From NCBI GenBank assembly GCA_027574665.1, contig CM050668.1, forward strand, positions 4,346,001-4,410,000: a stretch of DNA of 64,000 nucleotides, in the 5' to 3' direction. The position numbers and the translations under genes were made by a program. The notes below the pieces were generated by a model, which was given only the letters and a program-made list of their open reading frames with translations, did not search any database and was not told where the DNA came from. Shown one piece after another: positions 1-10,742 of this stretch (positions within the stretch are counted from its first letter, which is position 1; the number at the start of each line of letters is the position of its first letter). The DNA comes from Rhynochetos jubatus (taxonomy: Eukaryota > Chordata > Aves > Eurypygiformes > Rhynochetidae).

Positions 1-3000
1 GTTATCAGGGTTGTCACTTGGGTTTCCTCCTCAGACCTACTGGCTGGCAGGAGTGCTGGCGCACCACCAGCCATCAGAAGCGGCTGCCCTGTGCCAGCTC
101 TGCCTGCTGCTTCCCACGCTGGTCAGTATTAGCTGGTCAGAACTGACCTCCTTGGTGGTAGCCTCACAAACCAGCTCTTTGCACCCAGGAACAAAACTTA
201 CCCTCTCTGCTAGAAGATTTGCACTGCTCAGAGTGTGCAGTTGGACATCGTGAGCTATGCCCACGTTGCCACGAGCAGCCTCTGCCCCACGCTGCTGGCT
301 CTGTTCCATTCTCCTGGATCCATTGGCAGAGACCTCCTGCAGAGTCTTTCTCTGAATGTCATTTTGAACCCTCAGAGGAAATTTTGCCTTGGACACTTCA
401 AAACTGGACCCCAGCTGCCATGGGAAGGTCAGTAAAGAAGCTATAGGGATTGTTCTGCCTGTGGCCGCAGCACCATGGGCTGTGATGGGGAGCGGGAGCT
501 CGCGGGGTGCGGGGTGGACAAACCGCGCTGGGCTCGTCGGAATGCACTGGCACGTGCCACACAGTTGCAGGTGATATTGGGTCATAAACTCAACAAACAC
601 TTCAAGCTATACATTCCCTGTGGGGAGATTATTTGCCCTCAGGAGGATGCCGCAGCTTTCACAGGATTGGGGTTTTTTTAAGATTATCCATTTGGCTAAC
701 TTTTTCACCCTTTCCCATGATGCTGTGCCATGTAAGAGAGGTGCCAGGTGTTTATATTAAAGATGCAGAGCTGAGGGTGAGGGAAAGCTCCCTGGTCTCC
801 AGAGGAGTTAGTGCCTTCTTTGTGGCATGGGGCTGGTGGCATCCTGCAGCGCTCAGCCAGGCGAAGCACCGCACAGTCTCCTGCAAGGGTGCAGCTCTCC
901 AGCAAGCTGCAACCAGCAGAGGGGACTGGAAGACCATTTCACATGCCTGGGGAACATTCAGTTGCCGAAGATTAGAGGCAGTGAAGCGAGAATGTTCAGG
1001 TAACCCTTCGCACCCACTTAAACTGGGTCAATCTCCAGCCATAACTTAAAATAACCAGTGCAAGGCTGCAGGTAGAGCAGGCGGTTGTTTCTGCCTGCCT
1101 AATCTTTCAAGCTGCTTGTCATGCAACGTCCCTATTCTTTCCTAGGAAGTATTAAAAGGGAGAATAGGAAATTAGGAAAAAGCTACTTTTAAATGATCTC
1201 CTGTAGTTGCTATTCCAAACCTCTGAGCTGGGATCCCTAAAAGTCTCAAAACTGCTTTAAAAATCGTGGGAGGGTTTACTTTCATCTCCTTGCTTGTTTT
1301 TTAAAATGCACAATCTTTGGGGATCCTTTGCTTTTCATTCACCAACCATTTCTGCAACCAGCAGATGCCATAATTTTAATTCTTTGACCAAAGCAAGGCT
1401 GTCCTCTAAGCCAGTGCCCCCAGGGCCCGTGGCTTCCAGGCAAGTGCGGTAGCTGTCGGGAGAAAACGGAACAAGTGTCTGATTTTAACATACACTGGTC
1501 CCCTCTGTGGTATGAAAAGGCAGGGAAAGGCCATGGCAATGGTTTTGGTCCCTTCTTTTGCCATAGGGGCTGGAGCTGGTGCTCAGGGGTGGGAGAGCCA
1601 GGAGGAAGAGCTGGTCTGCTCAGCACTTCATCTCCCAATCCCTTCTCCCAGTCCCTTCCAGTTTGTTGAAATTTATGCAAAGTTACTGAATGCAGGATAG
1701 TCCACAACAGTTAAAAGTCTGCACATCTAAAGCGCTGAAAAATGGAAATAATGACAGGTTTAAGATTTGCCCTGAGAATGGCTGTACCATGCAGTGTCCT
1801 GGTGATGCTACTGAGCTTGTTCCATGGAGGTCTCCCAGTGCAAGTCCCAACAGGGGGTGTGAGTGTCCAGCAGCACCATACTCCTGTCCTCTTGGTTTGA
1901 CCTGACCTTGCTCTTAGGGTCAGGGAAGAATTTTCTGTGCTTGGCATCTGTTATGGATGGAAAGTGACTGTATCTGAAGCTACAAAAATGCAGCCAGTGT
2001 ATGCTGCTGCTCTCTGACCTCTGAGCAGTGAGAGAAAATTGTGACAGAAACCCAAAGGGATTTGCTCATCATGCAAAGATGCCTTTGATGAGAGTTCGCT
2101 GTGTTGCTTCCTGTTTATACTGTGCCAAGTGAAGATTGGGTTGTTTTGGCTTTTTTTCTTAAACTCCTTGTTTAATTGCATTTTCATTTTACATGGTTAT
2201 TTAGCTAATAGAAAAATACTAATAGAAAAGGAACCTTCAGGAAAGCAAACCCTGCCTCCAGCCCTTTCAGCCAGAAAACACACCAGAAAGAATATATGTT
2301 CTCCAGCTAATCTCTAATCATTACGAATATTACGAACAAGCCCTCACAAGTGATGTTGTCACTATAGTGCTCTAAGGGTCTCTCTCACACAGGACTCTTG
2401 CACCCATCATGGGTGTCAGATGAAGAGAGCAAGTCATGAGTGCAGTGTCCCTATTTCCATAGGGAAACCAAGACACAGGCAAATAATTTGGTAATGTGTA
2501 TGGAAATGTGGTGAGCAGATTCTGCTTCTGAGCAGTTGTTACGATCTGTGAAGGTTACCACGTTCGTTGGTACAAATATATCGGTTCATCTCCTCAGGTG
2601 TGGTTACTCTGAAAGAAATCAAGTGGCTCAGATATTCCAGAAGAGCAGAAAAACTGATTTGGCAATGATTATGCTGGTTAATGATGCTGCAGAGATGGGG
2701 AATTACGGTTCAACCTCTGCAGAGCTGGCAACATTTAATCATTATGTTTGCACGCAATTCCCAGCGCAATGAGGCCCTGGTTTCCACCTGGTGCTTCCAG
2801 ACACTATAACAATGCAAATTAAAAGTGAATAACAATAAAGAAAGAGAGAGCTCCTTCCCTGTGCAATGTCTTCTGTCACTAAACCCACTCATTCTTTCTC
2901 TGGCACAGCAGACACACTTTTATTTTTAACCCAGTCCTCCACTTAGGACATTCTTGGATTTTCCCCTAAAAAAGCACCTGCCTTTCTGGTTGCAGTAATT

Positions 3001-6000
3001 CCCTTTCTCTTTTGATGTGGGAGCATTCAGTCGGATAAATCCTCTGGCTGACACACAGTGAAGGACTGACAGGAACATTCATGGCCTCCCAGCTCTAAAG
3101 GATGCTTTTATTTCCTTCTGTCCCAAAGATGTGCGTTCTCGGGCCAGATTGTGCTGGGTGGCAAAAGGACCCTCTCTGCCATTAGAGCACTAGACGTCTG
3201 CAGCTCAGCCTGCAGTCATACTCCCGGTGACAGCACGGTTGTTCCAGCTCATTTTCGCTGCTGCCAGCTCTGTATTAATTACACCACGCTATTTCCTTTT
3301 GCTTTCTTTCGTGCTCTCTCCTTCTGCCTTCTAGTGGCTTTATTGCCTTATTTTAGAAAGCGTAGAAGTCAAAAGTGTCCAAATAGATTCTGAATGTAAC
3401 AACAGCGCAGTTACCCAACGGGCTCTTCAGCAGCGCTGAATCGGGATCATTCCAGTTAACAGAGCTCTGCCTGCCGGTACCAAGCACGGAGCCTGCTCAG
3501 CTTTGTGGCGCTGCAAAGAGCTTCGGTCCAAGCTGTTCCTGTAAGAAATGATGGCTTCAACTCATTTTTCATCTAAACATACTTTTGCAATGTCTGGGGA
3601 CATGTAAAGTCTCCCTCTCATGACTAACTCAAGGACAGGTTAAATAAACACGCTCCCCATCCTGGCACCCAGAAAACACGTAGGAAAAAACAGTTACCAA
3701 CCAACCACACCCAATCATAATTGAACAGAAATACCAAAGTCTTCCTTTAATGTTGTTGTAGACGTCATGGTCTAAGCATCAGAGAGACATTATTAGGGAC
3801 TCTTTTTGCACTGGTCATTGCTGCTCTGCAGCGTAATCATCTGTGTATTATGAAAAGGGAAACTGAGGCATGTGATTTGTTTTATTTTGTTTTCTGGAAG
3901 AAACAGCAGCTTCTGACTGAGACTAGCTAACCAGGTTATTTCATTAGGTCAAGTGCTAGCAGTCTTTGCCAGAGGCAATAGTTTCAAACCCTGATGCTGG
4001 TGCTAAAACTGTGCTTCGCACGTCACCGGTGATTTAAACTGCCTGATGCTAAAGGAGACAGGTCTTTAGGGGACAATCCTCAGCACTTTCCAAACAGTCA
4101 GCATCTTCTAGGCATCTCAAAGCCAAACATGAATCAGCCCAGATGACTTCTGAAACCCCTGAAAATACTTTTCAGCAGTAGTTATGGCAAGAAGAGCAGG
4201 AGGCTGAACGTTTTACTCATTGCTCAGGAGAAGCTAAGTTGTCCCCATATAAGTCTCTGCTTGACTGAATGAAAGTGCCCCTGTGAAACAGGTCAGTGTT
4301 TGATCTTATATGTGTTATGGTCTTTCAGAGTATCTTTCGCTCCTTGGAGCCACAGGAGCACAGTCTCTGCACAGGCACAGCCACACTCCTGTGTCCTGAG
4401 CACTTACATCCAGGCATCTGAGAAGGAGGTTGCTGTGGCTTTCACTGCTCAGGGCTGGGTGGGGGCTTTGCCTTTGCTCCTGGGCACATCTTACTTTTCT
4501 TGGCGCTCCACCATGGCCAGCAAACAGTCCAGGGTCTCAGGCTGGTGGCTGTCTGTCTTGAGATGATATCTAACTGGTGATCATCATCTGATACCCAGAG
4601 CTGCTGGAAGAAGGCAACAGCTTTGGAAGCATGAACTCAAGGTGATGAGATGCTCTGCTGTCCTGTTGCAAGGAACCAGGGAACTTCTAGAGAGACACCA
4701 GTTAAATATCTCTGCTCCTAAATGCCCAGGTTTTAACTCAAATGAACTTTTATTAACTCTACTGCCTTGATCAGAGACTGAACATGGGCTGGAAGGGAGA
4801 GGTCCCAGAAAACCTGGGCAGTGTGAGATGCTGGGAACCATTTATGCCAGGCTTTGCTGTTGAAAATAAACCCTAGCATTTTCTTGCCTTCTTACATCTG
4901 CCAGAAAGGCTTTCTGCATGGAACAATAAATTCAAAAGGTATTTCCAGCTTATCCAAGGGTGGAGAGATGCTGCCCCAACCATCCTCCTTCAGAATCTAT
5001 GGGCCCTCAATGCATCATTTATATTTTTGTTTTGGTTTCTTTGCTCTGGCTGCTGCAGGAAGGAATTGTCTATACATGCATACATTGTCTATAAGTACAT
5101 AACTGGACCAAATAATATTTAATGGCCCGAAACCACAGAAACACTGCCAGAACTATAAATAAAATACATTGAAAGAGATTGACAAATTGCCAGTAATAAA
5201 AGCTAGAAAACACATTTGTCGGTCACTGTAAAATATGTCAGGCTCTGCCACTCTCCCGCTGGTTCACATCACATTGCTGTTCACCTTCTCTGCCCCAGCG
5301 TTTCCTGTTCGTGGAGGATCCTCGCTGGATTTTTCTCTCCAATGAGCTGAAAGAACAGTCCTCTCTAGCTTTCTACCGGATCATTTTGCTGCAACGTAAC
5401 AATACTTTTAACAGTCAGATTTAGAACAACACAAGTACTGGACTTTTTGCTTGATGGTTAAAGAAAAAAGAAAACAGCCCACATCTTTATGTTTTCTTCC
5501 TTGCAAAATAAATAAGGGGGCAGAGTATGCCGTGGTTGTATAATTGGATCCATTATTAGCCAATTTAAAGGTTAACAGTAAGCAAGTAAGGTCTCAAGGG
5601 TTTCAAGTGAAATTCAAAACATTTCAAAGTTTTTTTGACTGAAAATTGGCAAACAATGAACAAATATTTCAGGTGGAAGTGAAAGGGCATTAGCCCTGGA
5701 TAAACCTGTTCACCCATAGAGCTGCTCAGCCGTGTATGACCAACCAGGGTGACGAAGCACATTTCTGCTGGAAACCAAGACTTGGGTGCATGTGAGGAAG
5801 TGCAGTATGGTATGTCTGACTGCAGGACACATACCCACAGAATGAGTAAGTGAAATAATCCATGGTCTTCGCAAGGCTTACAGGCGACACTGCTGTTTTA
5901 ATGGTTGGTGTGTCTTAATTACATTTCGATACTTCTCTAAACACAGTGACAATCTGAGCAAGGCTTTTTTGGGATGGGAAACAAAGTCGGTAGTAAAGCA

Positions 6001-6987
6001 CGAGCCGCATTATTAATATGTTGCTTTGTTTTCAGATACGAACCCCATGTTAAGAAATTAATTTGTTTCCAAAGCAGAGGATTATTTGAGAAACACTAAA
6101 GTAGGCTCAGGCATTTCTATCTGCTTGTTGTCACAGCAGGAAGGAGCAACAATCAGCAGTGGGTTGAGTCAGGATGTGGATTTCCTCCAACTCCTGCTAA
6201 AGCCAAGATCCCCCAGTGGGACCCTGACCACGAGCAGGGTCACAGCAGAACCCAGCGAGCCTGACCACAAGTCACTTGTCACAGAACCAACATCCTCACG
6301 AATCCCACAGGAAGCACACTTCACAGCTGGGTGTGGGGGTGCAGTGGGAACCCCTCAACCCAGGGGCACAGTCAACTGTGAGCCAAGTAGGTAAAAGAGA
6401 GCGGGGGGTAAATAAAAGCCAAAACATGAGTCATGAAACATAGAGGGCACTTGCTTGTAGGAATTCCTTGAGTGATGGAATTAGTTGGTGTGCAGCATTT
6501 CTCCCCATTGCTGTAAGACTTTAGAAAATGCTTGGGCATATGGTCAGGGTTGACTGTTATTAATCTAGAGACAGGACCTGGATGAGGGGACACCCATCCC
6601 CATGGAGGGCAAGCCAGTGTCCCTGCGCCAGCACCCCGGAGAACAAGGCCACCCTGCCCCAGGAGCGCTCCCACCACTGCCTCCTTGGTGCCAGGGGAGA
6701 ACATGGGCACAGGGAACACCACCCACACCGCAGCCTGATCGCCCGTCACCCAGGGAGCAGCCAACTCGCTGCCTGTCCCACACCGTGTCCTTCATAGCCC
6801 ACCCCTCTGCCTGCACCAACTCCCAGCAGACCCTCCGCTCCCTGCCGTCAGCACCACTTTGCCTCATCATATTGGCAAAGAAACCCATGTTTTGACCCAA
6901 AAGTCTGCCCCCGGCCCAGGTGTGCTTCTGGTTGGACACCACACAGCCACTCATCCCTGAAAAAGCGGGGTTTTGCCTCAAAACTGT
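1..6987. other. Upstream flank, no gene recognised
   Basis: No exon with recognisable protein similarity is found on either strand. Open frames are short and of unrelated composition; the longest, about 187 codons on the minus strand at 37-600, has no domain I know. In mammals the P2RX1 3' end lies upstream of CAMKK1 in the same orientation, so I looked for P2X transmembrane segments and did not find them. Scattered AATAAA hexamers (for example 2834-2839 and 5158-5163) are not tied to any terminal exon. Confidence 0.6.
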
Positions 6988-7091
6988 GACACTTGAGGAC
7001 ATGGTCTAGTGGGTCCGGTAGTGTCGGGCTGATGGTTGGACCGGATGATCCTATAGGTCGGTTCCAACCTTAAGGGTTCTGTGATCCTGTG
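6988..7091 (+). mobile_element. CR1 LINE, 3' tail fragment
   Basis: The sequence follows the CR1 3' end: a gacatggtctagtgg-type block, gatggttgga, ggatgatcc and gttccaacct, ending in a degenerate ttctgtgatcctgtg in place of the usual attctatgattctatg. It is 5'-truncated, as is usual for CR1, and diverged. It abuts the left edge of the CpG island in the same orientation as the gene. Confidence 0.8.
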
Positions 7092-7107
7092 CCGGGCAGG
7101 GCAGGGG

Positions 7108-7143
7108 CAGGCCGGTGGGACAGGCCGGTGGGACAGGCCGGTG
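7108..7143. repeat. 13-bp tandem repeat, about 2.8 copies
   Basis: The unit caggccggtggga occurs at 7108-7120 and 7121-7133, and a partial third copy runs 7134-7143. It lies at the upstream edge of the CpG island, directly after the CR1 tail. Copies are identical over the compared bases, so copy number may vary between individuals. Confidence 0.85.
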
Positions 7144-7244
7144 CCCCCGCCGGCCGCCCAGCGCCGCCTCAGCCCTACGGCCACACGGCGGCCACCGGGC
7201 AGCGACCTCCGGCCGCCGCGCGGGCCCCGGGAGGCGCGGCCGCC

Positions 7245-7400
7245 GCCAGCCAATGGGAGCGGGCGCGCGGGCGGTTATTTACACCCCACGGGCGGGTTGG
7301 GGAAGGGGGGGGGTGGGCTCAGACCCTGTGCGGCCAATGGGGGGCGGGCGGCCGCGGCGGCGGCGCGCGCTGATAGGGCGCGGGCCGGGGAGTTTGGCCG
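7245..7400 (+). promoter_or_regulatory. CAMKK1: Core promoter elements (CCAAT and GC boxes)
   Basis: CCAAT boxes of NF-Y type are seen at 7250-7254 and 7334-7338, both on the + strand with the ccaatggg extension. GC-box-like gggcggg motifs lie near 7290 and in 7340-7350. No proper TATA box is present; ttattta near 7275 is the nearest and is poorly placed. This is the usual arrangement of a TATA-less CpG-island promoter. The position of the second CCAAT suggests transcription starts at roughly 7385-7420; the exact site is inferred. Confidence 0.6.
7290..7317 (+). other. Guanine-rich tract with G-quadruplex potential
   Basis: Five guanine runs of three or more, including one of nine, are separated by loops of one or two bases (ggg, c, ggg, tt, gggg, aa, nine g, t, ggg). 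This fits the pattern of an intramolecular G-quadruplex on the + strand. It lies between the two CCAAT boxes of the promoter. Folding is not shown by sequence alone. Confidence 0.6.
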
Positions 7401-7457
7401 GGCGCTGCAAACAGAGGCACGTTGGAGCCGAGCGGCGCCGGGCGCACCCCGGCACAG
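7400..7457 (+). other. CAMKK1: Inferred CAMKK1 exon 1 (non-coding), 3' boundary
   Basis: The only firm element is a consensus splice donor CAG/gtgagc at 7457/7458 inside the CpG island, about 120 nt downstream of a CCAAT box. No ATG occurs between the inferred start region and the donor, consistent with a purely untranslated first exon spliced to 49017. The 5' end is approximate. The donor could instead serve a lncRNA or an alternative first exon. Confidence 0.5.
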
Positions 7458-7717
7458 GTGAGCGCGGCGCGGCGGGCCGACGGCCGCTGTCTCAGCGGGG
7501 GCTCCGGTGGCGGGAGGGACGGAGCGCGTCCCCGGCTGAGGGGCCGCCTTAGGCCGCGCTGCCCGCCCTGCGGGTCGCCCGCCTTCAGCCCTGACTGGGG
7601 CGGTGGCGGCCCCTCCCTGGCCTAGGGCAGGTGCGGCGCCGCGGGGGGACCTTCCTCCGGCGGCTGCGGCGGGAGCACGGCGGGCAGGACGCGGGTGGGA
7701 TCCCAGCTCTGGGTGCC

Positions 7718-7728
7718 GGGGGGGGGGG
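7718..7728 (+). repeat. G11 homopolymer in the CpG island
   Basis: Eleven consecutive guanines lie 260 bp into intron 1, followed by tgcggcgg. It is a likely length-variable or sequencing-sensitive site within the CpG island. Confidence 0.85.
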
Positions 7729-10725
7729 TGCGGCGGCCGGGAGCAGGTCGCCAGTGGGAGTGGGCTCCCCCGAGCCAGCTACCTCATCCCCCGGCCTGCG
7801 GGCAGCTTTTCGCCTCAGCGGGGCCGGGACGGCGCTGGGCAGCGGCATCTCCAGAGCTGTTGCTTTTACCAAACGCAGAAATGAATGAGCAGGAGAAAAA
7901 AATCCTTCCAAACGCAGGGATTTTGAGCAGTTTTCCTGTCACTCCAGTAATCTCTTACCCTTTTCTCGAGGGAGAGAGGGGGCAGAGAAGGTAGGAAGTG
8001 TGGTGAGCTCCAGGCAGGTTTGGCCCTGTTTCCTAATCCTCCCTGCTGCCCTTGGGGATCAGTCTGAGCTCCTCAGAGTTTGGATTTTCCCGTGGGTCAG
8101 TGCTTTGGTCTGAGCTGTCCTGCCCTGGCACTGTCTCAGAGCACACACCTTGTAGCCTGGCTGGTGTGAAGAGGAGCTTATCTTCTCTCTGCTTACCTTG
8201 GCTCTGAGGGAGAATAAACTGCAGCTCTCAAAGGCCTGTGTGCTGTGAACAAGGAAAAGTGCTGATCCTGCAGGGATATCACTTTCTTCAGCTGCCCTGA
8301 TGGAGCTGAAATTACCATTCTGTTGTGGTTGTAACTTAATGGAAAAGGTTTGGTTCAATAGGAAACTGTTGCTTTTCTATTTACAATAGTCTGTGGTTCC
8401 AAGTTTTCAGTGCTACTTCCCATAAGGTGTTAATATCCTCCCTGTGAGGCATCTCTGGCAGCTTCAGTTTGTTCTGGCGTTTGACATGGGGTGGCTTTGA
8501 AGTGTTGCTTTTGAAACTGGATAAGGCAAGTGGATAGCTGTTATCTCTGCTGCTTGAAGAGAAAAACCAAAGCCAGTGTGCTGGGGCCATGCTCCAACGT
8601 ATCCCTGTGCATGGCTCAGCTTGCTGTGCTGCACCCTGTGCTTGGGCTGGGGGGTGTGGTGTGAACAGGATTAATCTCCAGGCGTAGCAATAAATTGCTT
8701 TCCTGGGCTTGCTCCTTTGGCTTTTGCCTGGAGAAGGCCAGATCTTAGCAAGCAGGAGCGTCAGCACCAGCCTCTTATCATTCCAACGAGGAGTTCAGGC
8801 ATGTTATTCTTTGATACAGTGTGAAGGCTGGGCTTTAAGTCACAGTAGATGCTGGGCCACTGGGTCCTGATAGTTTTCTTTTTTGAGGCAAGCTGCATTT
8901 GCTGGCATGAAGCACTTTCCATCTGGAAGTGTTTCCAGCTATTTCTTCTTCTTGCTTTTGGGATATATCTTGTGGGTTGCATCTGGCATGCTTGGAGTGG
9001 GGTATGTGTGAGTGCTTATGCTCCTGGGATAGCTCCTGGCCTAGGGAGGGTGGGCAGAGCTGCTCATTTAGCCTCTTCTGCAGCTGAGCTGCAAGGGGAC
9101 CTCATCTGTCCCAGCACCACCCCTGAGAGCGGTGAGGTACCCCGTTGCTTCACACAGCCTGTTGATGCTGTATTTCTGCCATGGCTCTCAAAACCGGTGC
9201 TAATTAAGGTGTTCACTAAGCCCTAAATGTCTTTGCCTGGTACAATTAATTGTCCTTGCACAAACCAGGCTTTCAAGGTTCAACTTTCTTTTGCTGGGAA
9301 AGGGTTGTGGGATTTATCTTCCCTTAAGGGCTCTTGGGGGTGGCTGCAGTGGGAATCTCCTCAGCTTGCAGCAGAGGAGGTATTTGGAAGGAGAGTGTAG
9401 CAGTGTTCTGCTTGCTGGAGGAAAAAGCACTGTTTAGGTGGCTGTCACTGCAGGCGCTCATGTGGTTTAGACCTTGGCTGGGTCTGAAGAGGTGGCACTA
9501 TGCTGAGCGTGTCACTCTGTGCTTCAGCCAAGGGTCTGCTTGCCAGAGTACAGCATTTCTTCTTGCCAGAATTTGTTCCCTGGAGCTACTGGAGGGTGTA
9601 TTAACCCAGTCATTTGTGCCAGCCTCTCTTGAACTGTGGAAAGAACAGTCCTGTCTGAAAGCCAAGTCTTCTGTTGTCAGTGCTGACCTTAGAAGAGCCT
9701 TTCTAGGGTCATTGCTACCTGGGAGTCGGGGAAGGAGAAACTTGTTTGTAAGACACTTCAGGAAAAGGCTGGTGGTGCTGGATGGCTTCTGTGGCCTGTT
9801 AGCAGGGTGGTTTGGGTCTCCAGAGGAGGTATCTGCCTGGCTGAGGGGCAGAGAGGGTAAATCTGATGCAATTCAGAGCATTCAAAGGTAGTGGAGGGGA
9901 AGGGCTGTGTGGTTCTGGGAAGTTCAGTGTGAGGGTTTGGCTGTGCTGGAGGTGTGGAAGGCAGTTTGATAACATCTGAAATCGATACGTGCAATTACTC
10001 TGCCTTGGGAAGATACCTGGAGAGAGCATACCCATTACTGCCCTAAAGTGCGGGTGGGTGCTGGGCAGGTGGAGTGTGGGTGGGTCTGTTAGCAGCTCAG
10101 AGCACTGACTAACACTGGGTGTAGGAGGAGGCAGGCTCTGCTCATGTGGGAGATCACACTTGGCTTCAGGCTCTGCGTGGACACTGAGCACGCAGCGTTA
10201 GGCAATGTGAGTAGGCAAACCGTGGAAGGGAAAGTGGTTTGTGTGAGGTCGGCAGTAGCAGAGTCCAGCTTTGGGCAGCATGAGGCTGTAGTAGGAGCTC
10301 GCCTGGCACCTAAGTGTGAAGGAGGATGGGCAAACAAGGCTTCTGGGTGGGTTTTTACCTACCTCTCTCTACCTTGGGGTGGGGAGAAGACTTCTTTCTG
10401 CACAGCCTCTGGCAGATGCTTGCTGCTGCTGAGCCCCGACGCTGCTACTGAAGTTTGGCCGTTGGAGAAAATGGGAAGCTGATCCTGTCCCTTTGCTGAG
10501 AACCAGTGAGGAGGCAAGTTACCTCCTTGTCCTTTGGATGAAGGTGAGGCCTGAGCTGTCAGTGTACAAGTATGAGTTAGCATGCGTTATGATGTCATTG
10601 GCTTGTGCCTTAAGAGGTAGGAAAGCAGATACATCTGGAGAAAACTAGGTATACAGTAACCATTACCAAAATTCTTCCTCTTAGGTCTTTCTCTTTGTGG
10701 TTTGTTCTGCTCTGATCTTCAGTCC

Positions 10726-10742
10726 TTTTTTTTTTTTTTTTT
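10726..10742 (+). repeat. T17 homopolymer
   Basis: Seventeen thymines lie in intron 1. No recognisable retroelement body is adjacent on either side, so I treat it as a simple repeat rather than the tail of an antisense insertion. Confidence 0.9.

Larger units (their letters stand above)
7095..7860. promoter_or_regulatory. CAMKK1: CpG island at the CAMKK1 promoter
   Basis: This stretch is very GC-rich with frequent CpG dinucleotides, including runs such as gcggcggcgcgcgc, while the flanks on both sides are CpG-poor. It contains two CCAAT boxes, GC boxes and a strong splice donor. It is the only large CpG island in the window and lies upstream of the first coding exon on the same strand, so I assign it as the CAMKK1 promoter. 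The distance to the coding exon (41.6 kb) leaves room for other first exons or for an additional transcript from this island. Confidence 0.8.

Noticed and set aside
37-600. 187-codon minus-strand open frame at the left edge
   Set aside because: No domain recognised and no link to an expected neighbour.
2834-5163. AATAAA hexamers as polyadenylation signals of an upstream gene
   Set aside because: The hexamer is frequent by chance in A/T-rich DNA and no terminal exon is identifiable.
1-6987. P2RX1 3' exons, expected upstream by mammalian gene order
   Set aside because: No P2X transmembrane or cysteine-rich segments were found on either strand; synteny cannot be confirmed from this window.
9334-9891. 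185-codon open frame in intron 1
   Set aside because: No recognisable similarity or conserved splice structure; likely chance.
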